A DNA stretch of 59,710 nt from Runella defluvii. GTDB taxonomy: Bacteria; Bacteroidota; Bacteroidia; Cytophagales; Spirosomataceae. A model generated the notes under the pieces. That model searched no databases and was not told the origin of the DNA. It was given only the letters and a program-made list of their open reading frames with translations. The stretch covers positions 1-59,710 of the forward strand of contig NZ_JACIBY010000005.1 in NCBI RefSeq assembly GCF_014195535.1, given 5' to 3'. Positions 1-8,483 of the stretch are shown here, in pieces. The translations under genes were made by a program, and so were the position numbers. Within the stretch, counting starts at the first letter, position 1, and each line of letters starts with the position of its first letter.

Positions 1-89
1 ATATTGAAAGTCTAACCGTTTTTCAACAACCATTTTTATCACTAAGATACAATATGTCAAAGAACTTTAAAAAGATGTGTATATCGGGT

Positions 90-114
90 AGGTTTTCAAA
101 ACCTCACAGGTCTG
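90..114. repeat. Short palindromic intergenic repeat
   Basis: A perfect inverted repeat, AGGTTTT-C-AAAACCT, is followed by CACAGGTCTGG. It resembles the palindromes at 26653-26685 and 25880-25902 (arms of AAACCT or CAAGTTTT type). It lies just beyond the purQ stop codon, so it could act as a weak 3' hairpin, but no U-tract follows it on the minus strand. Confidence 0.5.
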
Positions 115-123
115 GTCTAAAAG

Positions 124-810
124 CTAAGCTGTAACAGCTACGAGTTGCTCCAAAATAAAACGCCCGTCGATGTTGCCAAGGGCTTCGTCCGAAGCGCGCT
201 CAGGGTGAGGCATCATTCCAAATACGTTTTTACCCGCGTTGGTAACGCCCGCAATATTTTCCAAACTACCATTTGGATTAGCGAGGTCTGTGATAAGGCC
301 ATTTTCGTCGCAGTAACGGAACAACACTTGGTCGTTGTCGTTGAGGCTTTTGAGCGTATCGGCATCTGCAAAATAACGTCCTTCACCGTGTGCAATCGGA
401 ATTTTATAGGCTTTAGGCTCCAAGCCAGCTGTCAGCAATGCCGATTGGCTTTGAGATTGCAAATACACATTACGACAAATATATTTTTGAGAACTATTGC
501 GAAGCAATACGCCCGGTACAAGCCCTGCTTCCGCCAAAATCTGAAAACCATTGCAGATACCCATCACATAGCCTCCGCGATTGGCATGGGCAATAACCTC
601 ATTCATAATGGGCGAAAAACGCGCAATAGCGCCCGTACGAAGGTAATCGCCGTACGAAAATCCACCTGGCAAGATGATAAAATCACACCCTTGAAGGTCG
701 TGGTCTTTGTGCCAGAGTTTGATAACTTCTTGTCCTAAATTGACCCGCAGCGTGTACACGGTATCATCGTCGCAATTGGAACCAGGGAAAACTACTACGC
801 CGAATTTCAT
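124..810 (-). CDS. purQ: Phosphoribosylformylglycinamidine synthase subunit PurQ
   Basis: Glutaminase subunit of FGAM synthase in de novo purine synthesis. It releases ammonia from glutamine for the PurL subunit, which converts FGAR to FGAM in the cytoplasm. The 228 residues match the normal length of stand-alone PurQ. Visible class-I glutamine amidotransferase features are the N-terminal FPGSNCD segment, the nucleophile elbow GICNGFQ with Cys86, and the His202/Glu204 pair in MMPHPER. A separate PurQ implies the small-PurL/PurS arrangement or a split enzyme, but the partners are not in this window. It is transcribed divergently from the helicase gene, with a Bacteroidota -7 element upstream at 857-864. 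Confidence 0.95.
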   Translation of the reverse strand: MKFGVVVFPGSNCDDDTVYTLRVNLGQEVIKLWHKDHDLQGCDFIILPGGFSYGDYLRTGAIARFSPIMNEVIAHANRGGYVMGICNGFQILAEAGLVPGVLLRNSSQKYICRNVYLQSQSQSALLTAGLEPKAYKIPIAHGEGRYFADADTLKSLNDNDQVLFRYCDENGLITDLANPNGSLENIAGVTNAGKNVFGMMPHPERASDEALGNIDGRFILEQLVAVTA

Positions 811-856
811 AGAATAATCGAATAGATTGAGCAGATGAGTGATTAACTTGCTGCTG

Positions 857-864
857 CAAAGTTA
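857..864 (-). promoter_or_regulatory. Probable -7 promoter element for purQ
   Basis: On the minus strand this reads TAACTTTG, a full match to the Bacteroidota -7 consensus TAnnTTTG, about 47 bases before the purQ ATG. A TTG-type -33 element at ideal spacing is not obvious. Confidence 0.5.
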
Positions 865-881
865 CGGTTTTCAGTGGGTGA

Positions 882-908
882 TTGATAACAAAACTTCACG
901 TAACTTTG
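882..908 (+). promoter_or_regulatory. Probable promoter of the DEAD-box helicase gene
   Basis: TTG (882-884) and TAACTTTG (901-908) fit the Bacteroidota promoter form, with a spacer of 16, slightly short. The -7 box ends one base before the ATG at 910. Transcription should therefore begin around 914, which rules out that ATG and favours a GTG start at 961. Confidence 0.5.
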
Positions 909-960
909 AATGTATTTCAAAAGGAGTGCGTTAAAAGACAATACAAACAATCGTTTTATA

Positions 961-2286
961 GTGACTTTCGAAGAATTTAACCTCAACCGCCAACTTCTCA
1001 ACGCCATCGCCGATGCAGGTTACGAGACGCCTTCGCCCATCCAAGAGAAGGCGATTCCGCTGGTATTGCAAGGCCATGACGTGCTAGGAATTGCCCAAAC
1101 GGGCACGGGAAAAACAGCGGCTTATTTGTTGCCTATCCTAATGAAAATCAAATACGCGCAAGGAGAAACACCTCGTGCGCTTATTCTAGCTCCCACGCGC
1201 GAGCTAGTGATGCAGATTAATGCTGCCGTTGCGGAGTTAGGCAAATATACCGATTTGCGCCATTTGGCGTTGTACGGCGGCCTCGGCCCCAAAACCCAAA
1301 TCGAAGCGCTTCAAAAAGGAATAGACATCATCGTCGCGACCCCAGGGCGCTTCTTGGATTTGTACCTGAGAGGTGAAATTGGAGTTAAGCAACTTTCGGT
1401 ACTCGTACTCGACGAAGCCGATAAGATGATGGATATGGGCTTTATGCCCCAAATCAACCGTATTTTGGAGGTGATTCCGCGCAAACGTCAGAACTTGCTA
1501 TTTTCGGCGACCTTTCCTCCCAAAGTAGAACGCCTTTCAGAAAACTTCCTCGAAGCCCCAGTACGCGTTGAAGTAACGCCTCAGGCTACCACTGCCTCGC
1601 GGGTGGAGCAGGTCATGTACGAGGTGCCTAATTTTAGGACTAAAATCAACCTCGTAGAGCATTTTGCCCAACATGCCGAAGAGTTTCAGCGCGTCATCAT
1701 TTTTGCCCGTTCCCGCGAAACTGCGGAGAACATTTATAAGTTTTTGAAGCGTAAAGTCGTTAATGAAGAAGAGGTACGCGTTATTCACGCCAACAAAGGC
1801 CAAAATACGCGCATCAACTCGATGGAGGCTTTTAAAGATGGCAACGTTCGCCTCCTGATTGCCACCGACGTGGCCGCCCGCGGTATCGACGTTTCTCAGG
1901 TAAGCCACGTGATTAATTTTGACGTGCCGCTGATTTACGAAGATTATGTTCACCGCATTGGACGCACAGGCCGAGCCAATCAGGAAGGAAACGCGATTAC
2001 GTTTATGACGATTGCGGACGAATACCACATTGCCAAAATCGAAACAATTATTCGGATGAAGATTCCGCGTATGCCACTTCCTGCCGAAATTGACGTTCCC
2101 GAAACGCCTTTTGAAGAACAACAGGAATATTTACGCGAAATCGACGCACAACGTAAAAAAGAAGACCCCACATTTAAGGGCGCTTTTCATGAAAAGAAAA
2201 ACAAAAAAGTTGTAAATTCGAAGCCCACAAAGAAGACATCCACACCCACAAAGAAGCATAAAAAGTACGACCGACGAAAAAAGTAA
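961..2286 (+). CDS. DEAD-box ATP-dependent RNA helicase (RhlE-like)
   Basis: ATP-dependent RNA unwinding or remodelling, probably in ribosome assembly or RNA turnover. The frame is open from ATG 910 (458 aa). I chose GTG 961 (441 aa) because the protein then starts at TFEEFNLN, as in RhlE relatives, and because a -7 promoter box abuts ATG 910. Motifs in order are the Q motif (PSPIQ), motif I AQTGTGKT, APTRE, ATPGR, DEAD, SAT, and motifs V/VI (ATDVAARGID, HRIGRTGRA). The C-terminal tail is lysine-rich (KKTSTPTKKHKKYDRRKK), typical of RNA-binding extensions. The exact substrate cannot be read from sequence. Confidence 0.92.
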   Translation: MTFEEFNLNRQLLNAIADAGYETPSPIQEKAIPLVLQGHDVLGIAQTGTGKTAAYLLPILMKIKYAQGETPRALILAPTRELVMQINAAVAELGKYTDLRHLALYGGLGPKTQIEALQKGIDIIVATPGRFLDLYLRGEIGVKQLSVLVLDEADKMMDMGFMPQINRILEVIPRKRQNLLFSATFPPKVERLSENFLEAPVRVEVTPQATTASRVEQVMYEVPNFRTKINLVEHFAQHAEEFQRVIIFARSRETAENIYKFLKRKVVNEEEVRVIHANKGQNTRINSMEAFKDGNVRLLIATDVAARGIDVSQVSHVINFDVPLIYEDYVHRIGRTGRANQEGNAITFMTIADEYHIAKIETIIRMKIPRMPLPAEIDVPETPFEEQQEYLREIDAQRKKEDPTFKGAFHEKKNKKVVNSKPTKKTSTPTKKHKKYDRRKK

Positions 2287-2349
2287 CAGTCCATACAATA
2301 ACAGATTAACAATGAGCGTTTTTAATGACGTTCCGACGAGAAGGTAGCG

Positions 2350-3126
2350 ATGAAAGAGATACTGTCATTTAGTCAATTAGTTATTGGGTCATTCGTGGTG
2401 ATGTTGGTTCCATTTTGGGCCGAGGCGCAGACGATGCAATTTGTAAGTAGCAACCGACCTGCCGACACAAGCACAAAAAGCTCAACCGAGGCCACTACGG
2501 TGGTGAAGAATCTTCACTTAATGCCACTTTTTGGGGAAACCAGCAAGAGCATTGAACACATCGAGTTTGAGATTAATTTCCTGAGCGAGTGTGATCAAAA
2601 CTTTACCAACCGCGCCGAAGCAAGCCAATTTTTCTCGGCAAGAGGATGGGAATACCTGCAAGAAGGCGATTTGGATACGGCTTGTTATCGTTTTAATTTG
2701 GCTTATTTGCTCGACAACAAAAACAGCGATTGTTTTTGGGGCTTGGGAGTCGTCTGTTTTCAAAAAGGACATCTTACCGATGCCGAACGAATGCTTCGCA
2801 AAGGAGCTGATATTGATTCAACCAACGTAGGGTTGTTAGTGGATTTGGCCACCGTTGATTTGATTCACTTCAAAGAAACCAAAGAAAATTGGGAACTTAT
2901 AGAAGCGGAACAAATCTTAAAACGGGCTTCAAAATTAGATTCCGCTTCGGCCAATGTTTATCTTAAATTATCGGTCTTGGAATTTCATAAAGGCAACTAT
3001 GACGCTGCATGGGCTAATCTTCATAAGACAAGACTACTCGATATTGAATTGCTCGACTACGAGTTTATGCGAGAACTGCTGGCCAAAAAATGCGACCCGC
3101 AGGGAATATTTAGCACACAAAATTAA
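2350..3126 (+). CDS. Exported tetratricopeptide-repeat protein
   Basis: 258 residues. The N-terminus is a Sec-type signal peptide with a hydrophobic core and an AEA-QT cleavage-like site near residue 27. From about residue 92 there are TPR-like helices (e.g. GDLDTACYRFNLAYLLD, GHLTDAERMLRKGADID, GNYDAAWANL), implying a protein-protein interaction scaffold in the periplasm. It starts 64 bases after the helicase stop on the same strand, so it may be co-transcribed. I recognise no enzymatic domain. Related TPR proteins are common in Cytophagales without known role. Confidence 0.75.
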   Translation: MKEILSFSQLVIGSFVVMLVPFWAEAQTMQFVSSNRPADTSTKSSTEATTVVKNLHLMPLFGETSKSIEHIEFEINFLSECDQNFTNRAEASQFFSARGWEYLQEGDLDTACYRFNLAYLLDNKNSDCFWGLGVVCFQKGHLTDAERMLRKGADIDSTNVGLLVDLATVDLIHFKETKENWELIEAEQILKRASKLDSASANVYLKLSVLEFHKGNYDAAWANLHKTRLLDIELLDYEFMRELLAKKCDPQGIFSTQN

Positions 3127-3140
3127 GGCTGAGGCACCAA

Positions 3141-3190
3141 TTACCTCACCCTCTCAATCCCCCTCACCTGATAAGGAGAGGGGGACTTTT
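3141..3190. repeat. GC-rich palindromic repeat (CCCTCACC...GGAGAGGGGG type)
   Basis: C-rich sequence (ACCTCACCCTCTC, CCCCCTCACC) is followed by GGAGAGGGGGAC, giving CT-rich and GA-rich arms. It resembles the elements inside the PHP phosphatase gene (9086-9122) and inside hisF (13331-13411). Here it sits between the TPR gene and the GNAT gene, 12 bases before the GNAT ATG. Confidence 0.6.
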
Positions 3191-3202
3191 TTTAAGCCCT
3201 TT

Positions 3203-3607
3203 ATGATTCAGGAAATTTCGCCCGCTCAAACCTACCCACTTCGCCACCAAGTATTATGGCCTGACAAACCCGTTGAGTTTGTAAAAGTACCCGACGATGA
3301 GCAAGGGATTCATTTGGGTTATTTTTTGGATGAAAAGCTGGTTTCGGTCATTTCGTTGTTTGTGGATGAACACAAAATCGCGCGATTTCGAAAATTCGCC
3401 ACCCATCCCGACATCCAACGCAAGGGCATTGGCAGCCAATTACTGAAAGCTACTTTTGAACGAGCACAATCCGCAGGAGCTTCGACGCTTTGGTGCGACG
3501 CCCGCCTCGATGCCCAGCCTTTTTACGAACGCTTTGGCATGAAACCCGAAGGTGAGGTTTTTCACAAAGGAACCATTCCGTACATCAAAATGAGCACTAC
3601 GCTCTAG
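3203..3607 (+). CDS. GNAT family N-acetyltransferase
   Basis: 134-residue acetyl-CoA-dependent acetyltransferase of unknown substrate. The acetyl-CoA loop is visible as RKGIGSQLL (residues 73-81), followed by a typical C-terminal YERFGMKPEGEVF segment. The frame is open far upstream (to 2954), but that part overlaps the TPR gene in another frame and lacks family similarity, so I start at ATG 3203 (MIQEISPAQ). Its TAG stop shares a CTAG palindrome with the stop of the converging flavoprotein gene, a four-base tail-to-tail overlap. YitI/ElaA-type small GNATs are the closest in feel. Confidence 0.85.
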   Translation: MIQEISPAQTYPLRHQVLWPDKPVEFVKVPDDEQGIHLGYFLDEKLVSVISLFVDEHKIARFRKFATHPDIQRKGIGSQLLKATFERAQSAGASTLWCDARLDAQPFYERFGMKPEGEVFHKGTIPYIKMSTTL

Positions 3608-4734
3608 CTCTTCATTTCTTTCATTAACTGCTGAAGTACGTCCACAAACTTCTCCGTGTATTCGCGTTTGGGCGTGGTATCCCAGTTACCCACGAGGCCA
3701 TTTCCTCCCAAATAAATACCGTCTTTGCGCGCGATGATACTCGCCCCTTTGGTCGTAAGCTTATAATTAATTTCGGGTTGCGGAATCAGGCACGCCAATT
3801 GCCCCGAAATCGGCGTAAGTTCTTCGTCGTTGAAAATGGGCTTAGCTCCTAATCCCATGCAGTTTACGATACATTTTTCAGAAAGTGCATCCAAATCTTC
3901 CAATTTCTTGATTTCGTGCACCTTAATTTTCCCTCCTAACATTACAAATGTGCTCATTTGGTGGTGTAGATAGCTCGGAATATTGAACATCATATTGGAA
4001 CGCCAACTGACGTATTTATCCTTAAACGGATGTTGTTTAGCGGAAAGCTCTTGACGTTCGGGAATCAAGCCTGACAAATGAAACGCCTCCCCGCCCTGCG
4101 CCAAATCCGTAGGAGCTAGTTGGCGCTCGGGAAACACATTGTACTCGTCCACCCACATAGCAATGTCGTTGATTCCCAACAAAAACTGAAACGTACGAAA
4201 CGAAAAACGGGTAGCTTCTTCCCACACCTGTTTAAATTCTGGCTTAGCTACTTTGGGGTCGCATACGCGCGAGGCGGGCGACCATGTTCCTGTCGCCACG
4301 CTACTGGTGACGTTTGGAGGTAAATCTTTGGTATAAATCGTTACTTCATACCCTTTTTCTTGGAGCAATCGAGCCGTTGCAAGCCCTACTGTCCCACAAC
4401 CAATGACCGCTATTTTCCGCTCTCCCGTCGATAAAACTAGCTCCCGAGCCATGTTACCCGTTCCCCACGACAACGACCAACCGCTACCTCCGTGCCCGTA
4501 GTTGTGCACAATGGTTTTTGAACCTAGCTCTTCTTTGGCTATTCGAGGCCCTGACGCCCGAAAAGGACGCAACCCCACCGTTTCTTTGACAATACGATCA
4601 AGAGAAAGTTTGAGTTTTGGAATCGAGTGATAGGTAGTAGTTGTACTGGGTTTTGTTGCACAGCTGGCCATTGCGGACGCAGCTCCCATCCCCGTTAGGG
4701 CAGCCGCACTGATAAAATGACGACGATTCATCAT
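3604..4734 (-). CDS. Exported FAD-dependent D-amino-acid-oxidase-like protein, circularly permuted
   Basis: 376 residues. The N-terminus (NRRHFISAAALTGMGAASAMASC) looks like a Tat or lipoprotein export signal. The FAD-binding Rossmann motif VIGCGTVGLATARLL starts only at about residue 110. Before it, at about residues 52-98, lie TVGLRPFRASGPRI and IVHNYGHGGSGWSLSWG. In classical D-amino-acid oxidase these motifs form the C-terminal end. The C-terminus here stops at GIYLGGNGLVGNW, which normally precedes them. The order is therefore permuted, with the substrate/FAD-covering strand moved to the front. Likely reaction: oxidative deamination of a D-amino acid or similar amine outside the cytoplasm; the substrate is unknown. 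Confidence 0.85.
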   Translation of the reverse strand: MMNRRHFISAAALTGMGAASAMASCATKPSTTTTYHSIPKLKLSLDRIVKETVGLRPFRASGPRIAKEELGSKTIVHNYGHGGSGWSLSWGTGNMARELVLSTGERKIAVIGCGTVGLATARLLQEKGYEVTIYTKDLPPNVTSSVATGTWSPASRVCDPKVAKPEFKQVWEEATRFSFRTFQFLLGINDIAMWVDEYNVFPERQLAPTDLAQGGEAFHLSGLIPERQELSAKQHPFKDKYVSWRSNMMFNIPSYLHHQMSTFVMLGGKIKVHEIKKLEDLDALSEKCIVNCMGLGAKPIFNDEELTPISGQLACLIPQPEINYKLTTKGASIIARKDGIYLGGNGLVGNWDTTPKREYTEKFVDVLQQLMKEMKS

Positions 4735-4902
4735 AGTCGAAGTGTGTGAAAAGTTAGACAGTGGTTGCGGCCAAACAAAAATAACATCTTACCCAAGCAT
4801 CTCAAATGATTTTATTGTTATTTTCGATAAACAAAAAATTTTATTTTGTTTACAAATAAAAAACGTACAATTTTTTATCCATTCACTCCAATTTTAGCCC
4901 TT

Positions 4903-5385
4903 ATGAAACCTTCTCTACTTCTACTTTTTCTCAGTCTGTTTACGTCTTCAGTCATTGCCCAAACGGTCTCCTTTTATGGCAGTCCGACCTCTCCAATTTC
5001 TTCGGGGGCAGTGGTACCCGCGGGCAAACAGCTTCTCTGGACCAGTGGCGTCACCGCAGGAGTAGCCGACAGTACAGCGGCCGAAGGGTCTTATGCCCGT
5101 TTTGGAGACACTAAAACGCAGGCTATCAACATCTTAAAAAACCTTGAAAAAGCTGTAAAAGCCAAAGGTCTTACGTTCAAAGACGTTTTGATGCTTCGTA
5201 TTTATATTACTCCCGACCATTTTAAAGGCAACAAACACGATTATCAAGGTTGGTTCGACGCGTATGCTCAGTATTTTGACACCAAAGAAAATCCCACCAA
5301 ACCCACCCGCTCTACCCTGGGCATTATGGCACTTACCCATCCCGACAAGTTTATCGAAATCGAACTGGTAGCAGTGTTTCCATAG
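4903..5385 (+). CDS. Exported RidA/YjgF family protein
   Basis: RidA proteins hydrolyse reactive enamine/imine intermediates from amino-acid metabolism, normally in the cytosol. This one (160 aa) begins at ATG 4903 with a clear signal peptide (MKPSLLLLFLSLFTSSVIAQ), so it should act in the periplasm. The frame is open to 4846, but only the internal ATG gives a proper signal peptide. The RidA core is recognisable: GDTKTQAINILKNLEKAVKAKG, then FKDVLMLRIYIT, which carries the conserved arginine region. It precedes the PHP fusion gene by about 30 bases, so the two are probably co-transcribed. An imine-forming flavoenzyme (the permuted oxidase) lies divergently beside it, a plausible functional link. 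Confidence 0.85.
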   Translation: MKPSLLLLFLSLFTSSVIAQTVSFYGSPTSPISSGAVVPAGKQLLWTSGVTAGVADSTAAEGSYARFGDTKTQAINILKNLEKAVKAKGLTFKDVLMLRIYITPDHFKGNKHDYQGWFDAYAQYFDTKENPTKPTRSTLGIMALTHPDKFIEIELVAVFP

Positions 5386-5416
5386 CGTAGTGTTAGAAAA
5401 TCGAGGTTCGTCTCTT

Positions 5417-7369
5417 ATGGTACTAAACCTCTTATTTTCTCTGCTCATGCGTCTGTTTCTTTTTTCTTTCGCTATCTGTTGTTGCCATTTTGGCTACGCC
5501 CAAAACTGGTACAAAGGCAATTTGCATACGCACTCGCTCTGGAGTGACGGCGACGATTACCCCGAAATGATCATGGATTGGTACAAAAACAATGGCTATC
5601 ATTTTGTGGGTTTGTCTGACCACAATACATTTCAAGAAGGCGAAAAATGGGTCAATGTTCCCCGCGTTCCTGAGCGCCGACGCACGTTTGAGCGTTATCT
5701 TCGCACCTTTGGCCCCGATTGGGTGCAGTATAAAAAAGGGCCGAATGATTCCCTTAAAGTTCGGCTCAAAAACCTGAGCGAATACCGCTCGTATTTCGAC
5801 GAAGCAGGCAAATTCCTCATTTTGAAGAGCGAGGAAGTATCGACCAGCTACGACAGCAAGCCGATTCACATCAACATGACGAATGTGCAAAACCTCATTC
5901 GTCCCCAACGCGGCAATAGCGTGGCCGAAGTAATGCAAAACAACATCGACCTACTCGTTGCGCAACGTCGCCAAACGGGTCAGCCGATGTTTCCGCACAT
6001 CAACCACCCCAATTTCTTTTACGCCATTACTGCCGACGACCTCATGAAACTACGACACGAGCGTTTTTTTGAGGTACACAACGGCCACCCGCTCGTCAAC
6101 AATTACGGCGATGCCAAACGCGAAGGAACCGAGTCGATGTGGGATAAAATCAATACGCATTTTGTACGCCAAGGCCGCCCGCTGATGTACGGTCTTGCCA
6201 CCGACGATAGCCACAATTATCAGTTTTTTGGACTAGAATACAGCAATACAGGGCGTGGCTGGGTGATGGTCAATGCACCTTCACTTTCGCCGCGCGCCCT
6301 CATCGAAGCCATGGAAGCAGGGCGTTTTTACGCTACTTCGGGCGTCGAACTTGTTTCTTTGCACCAAACCCCCGCGTCCTTTTCGTTTCGGATTAAAACC
6401 GAACCTGACATTTCGTACACCATCCAATTGATTGGCCTTAAAAAAGGAAAAGACAGAGCGGAAATCTTGCGGGAATTCAAAGGCACCGAAGCAAGCTATA
6501 CCCTAACGGATGATGATTTATGGGTGCGCGCCAAGATTATTTCTTCTAAAGCCAAATACAATCCGTACAGCGCAGGCGAGCTCGAAACGGCTTGGATTCA
6601 ACCGATTGCTCATTTGCAGGTTCCTGCCCTCAACCCCAACGTAGTAGCGTTGCCCAATGCCCATGCGCACAACGATTACGAACAGTCGCGGCCATTGTGG
6701 GATGCCCTGGAACAAGGTTTTACGAGCATCGAAGCCGACGTGTATCTCATCAATGATACGTTGTTTGTCTCGCACGAACGCCCAAGCTTCAACAACGCCG
6801 CCACCACGCTCGAAAACTTGTACTTAAAACCGCTTACTGAGCATATTCGCCAAAACAATGGCCTTGTCTATCCCAACTACAAAGGCCCCGTTTATTTGAT
6901 GATTGATTTTAAGACAGAAGCAGAAAGTACGTACAAAGCTTTGGACAAACTCTTGCAGTCGTACCGAGGTATCCTTACCTCGTACAAGGGAAACACACCT
7001 ACCAAAGGAGCTGTCACTGTCTTTATTTCGGGAAATCGCCCCATCGAAACGCTTCAAAAAGCCAAAACGCGGTTGGCTTCCTTCGACGGTCGTCCTGCTG
7101 ATTTGGGCAAAAAATTGAGTCCAGAACTCATGCCCGTGGTCAGTGATAACTACAACAATCATTTGACGTGGCGCGGGAAAGACGAGATGCCCGCCGAGCA
7201 GTTCCAGAAGTTACAGGCGTTGGTACAACGGGTACACAAAGAAGGTAAAAAACTCCGCTTATGGGCGTGCCCCGAAGACCCTGCCGTATGGGCCAAGCTC
7301 CGCGAAGCAGGCGCTGATTTCATAAGTACCGATCAGTTGGAGCTGGTGAAAGAGTTTTTGAAGAAATAG
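5417..7369 (+). CDS. Exported two-domain protein: PHP phosphoesterase plus GDPD/PI-PLC-like domain
   Basis: About 650 residues. A hydrophobic signal peptide ends near GYAQ. Residues ~30-370 form a PHP metallo-phosphoesterase domain: GNLHTHSLWSDG supplies the first metal-binding histidines, LSDHN the next, and HINHPN and TDDSH follow. From ~residue 412, HAHNDYEQSRPL and FTSIEADVYL match the glycerophosphodiester/phosphatidylinositol phosphodiesterase-like family common in Bacteroidota, continuing to the end. The fusion suggests stepwise hydrolysis of a phosphodiester and then a phosphomonoester in the periplasm, which is inference. Start options are GTG 5390, ATG 5417 and ATG 5447; I took 5417, and 5447 gives the most compact signal peptide. 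Confidence 0.8.
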   Translation: MVLNLLFSLLMRLFLFSFAICCCHFGYAQNWYKGNLHTHSLWSDGDDYPEMIMDWYKNNGYHFVGLSDHNTFQEGEKWVNVPRVPERRRTFERYLRTFGPDWVQYKKGPNDSLKVRLKNLSEYRSYFDEAGKFLILKSEEVSTSYDSKPIHINMTNVQNLIRPQRGNSVAEVMQNNIDLLVAQRRQTGQPMFPHINHPNFFYAITADDLMKLRHERFFEVHNGHPLVNNYGDAKREGTESMWDKINTHFVRQGRPLMYGLATDDSHNYQFFGLEYSNTGRGWVMVNAPSLSPRALIEAMEAGRFYATSGVELVSLHQTPASFSFRIKTEPDISYTIQLIGLKKGKDRAEILREFKGTEASYTLTDDDLWVRAKIISSKAKYNPYSAGELETAWIQPIAHLQVPALNPNVVALPNAHAHNDYEQSRPLWDALEQGFTSIEADVYLINDTLFVSHERPSFNNAATTLENLYLKPLTEHIRQNNGLVYPNYKGPVYLMIDFKTEAESTYKALDKLLQSYRGILTSYKGNTPTKGAVTVFISGNRPIETLQKAKTRLASFDGRPADLGKKLSPELMPVVSDNYNNHLTWRGKDEMPAEQFQKLQALVQRVHKEGKKLRLWACPEDPAVWAKLREAGADFISTDQLELVKEFLKK

Positions 7370-7390
7370 TTTTTGGGAGCATAACAATTA

Positions 7391-7435
7391 CCCCACAAGA
7401 TGTATAAGAAGGCTTAGAATATCTTGTGGGGTTTT
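7391..7435 (+). terminator. Intrinsic terminator after the PHP fusion gene
   Basis: Arms CCCCACAAGAT (7391-7401) and ATCTTGTGGGG (7421-7431) pair perfectly and are followed by TTTT. It lies 21 bases beyond the stop codon of the plus-strand gene and between two converging genes. Confidence 0.85.
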
Positions 7436-7445
7436 ATGAAAGTGC

Positions 7446-8423
7446 TTAACTGTATTTGGCCAACACCTTGGCTTGCTGCTGAAGTGCCTCTATAAATTCA
7501 GCTTTCAAACGGGCAATCAACTCCGCCGTTGGCAAATTATCTTTGATGGTTGTCACGCCCTGCCCTGCCGACCAAATCGTTTTCCACGCTTTGGCTTCGG
7601 CCTTGGCGGCGTCGAGTTCTTCGCCAAAATCTATTTTTTTCGATTTCCCCCAAAGTTCTTCGGTAATGCCCATGGCTTCGAGGCTTGGCCGTAAAAAATT
7701 AGCATTGACGCCTGATACCGCCGCCGTGTAAACAATGTCGCTGGCACCGCTGTCGATAATCATCTGGCGGTAAGCTTCATCGGCCATGCTTTCGGTGGTG
7801 TTGATAAAACGAGTGCCCATGTAGGCCAAATCTGCTCCCATTTGCAAAGCCGACGCAATGTCGCGCCCCGTACTGATACAGCCAGAGAGCAGAATAGTTT
7901 TGTCAAAAAAGCTCCGAATTTCGGCGACCAACGACATCGGATTAATCGTTCCCGCGTGGCCACCCGCTCCTGCTGCTACCAAAATCAACCCATCCACTCC
8001 CGCTTCGGCCGCTTTTTCGGCGTGACGTTTTTTGATGACATCATGAAACACCAGTCCACCATAACTATGTACAGCATCGACCAACATCGACACTGCGCCC
8101 AACGACGTGATAATCAACGGCACTTTGTGTTTGATACACACCATCAAATCGGCCTGAACCCGTGGATTGGAATGGTGCACAATGAGGTTTACCCCAAAAG
8201 GAGCCGCTTTTTTACCCGTTTCTTGCTCAAAACGAGCCAATTCGTCTTTGATTTCAACCACCCATTCTTCAAAACCTTCAGTGGTACGTTGGTTGAGGGC
8301 AGGGAAAGTACCCACAATACCATTCTTACAGCATTCGATAACTAGCTGGGGGCCAGAAATAAGAAACATGGGTGCTGCCACTGCTGGTAGCGAGAGCGCA
8401 TCAATAAAAGGTGCTTTTGACAT
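7446..8423 (-). CDS. Nitronate monooxygenase / 2-nitropropane dioxygenase family FMN enzyme
   Basis: 325-residue TIM-barrel flavoprotein that oxidises alkyl nitronates (e.g. propionate-3-nitronate) to carbonyl compounds and nitrite. Features: the N-terminal LPAVAAPMFLISGPQLV, the GTFPALNQRT segment, and glycine-rich FMN-phosphate contacts in GLILVAAGAGGHAG, LLSGCISTGRDI and GADLAYMGTRFI. The length fits the family. It is a single gene facing away from its left neighbour. A true FabK-type enoyl-ACP reductase is the alternative, but the HAG motif and overall pattern favour nitronate monooxygenase. Cytoplasmic, with no signal peptide. Confidence 0.88.
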   Translation of the reverse strand: MSKAPFIDALSLPAVAAPMFLISGPQLVIECCKNGIVGTFPALNQRTTEGFEEWVVEIKDELARFEQETGKKAAPFGVNLIVHHSNPRVQADLMVCIKHKVPLIITSLGAVSMLVDAVHSYGGLVFHDVIKKRHAEKAAEAGVDGLILVAAGAGGHAGTINPMSLVAEIRSFFDKTILLSGCISTGRDIASALQMGADLAYMGTRFINTTESMADEAYRQMIIDSGASDIVYTAAVSGVNANFLRPSLEAMGITEELWGKSKKIDFGEELDAAKAEAKAWKTIWSAGQGVTTIKDNLPTAELIARLKAEFIEALQQQAKVLAKYS

Positions 8424-8483
8424 TGGTTTTTGGAATGTATGAAGTTTAGGAAAATAATACTGACGCTAATCTCGTCAATTATT

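Noticed and set aside
145-738. 197-residue ORF on the plus strand
   Set aside because: It runs antisense through purQ, whose conserved frame is clear; no recognisable domain.
2954-3202. N-terminal extension of the first GNAT protein
   Set aside because: The frame is open, but it overlaps the TPR gene in another frame and has no family similarity; ATG 3203 fits better.
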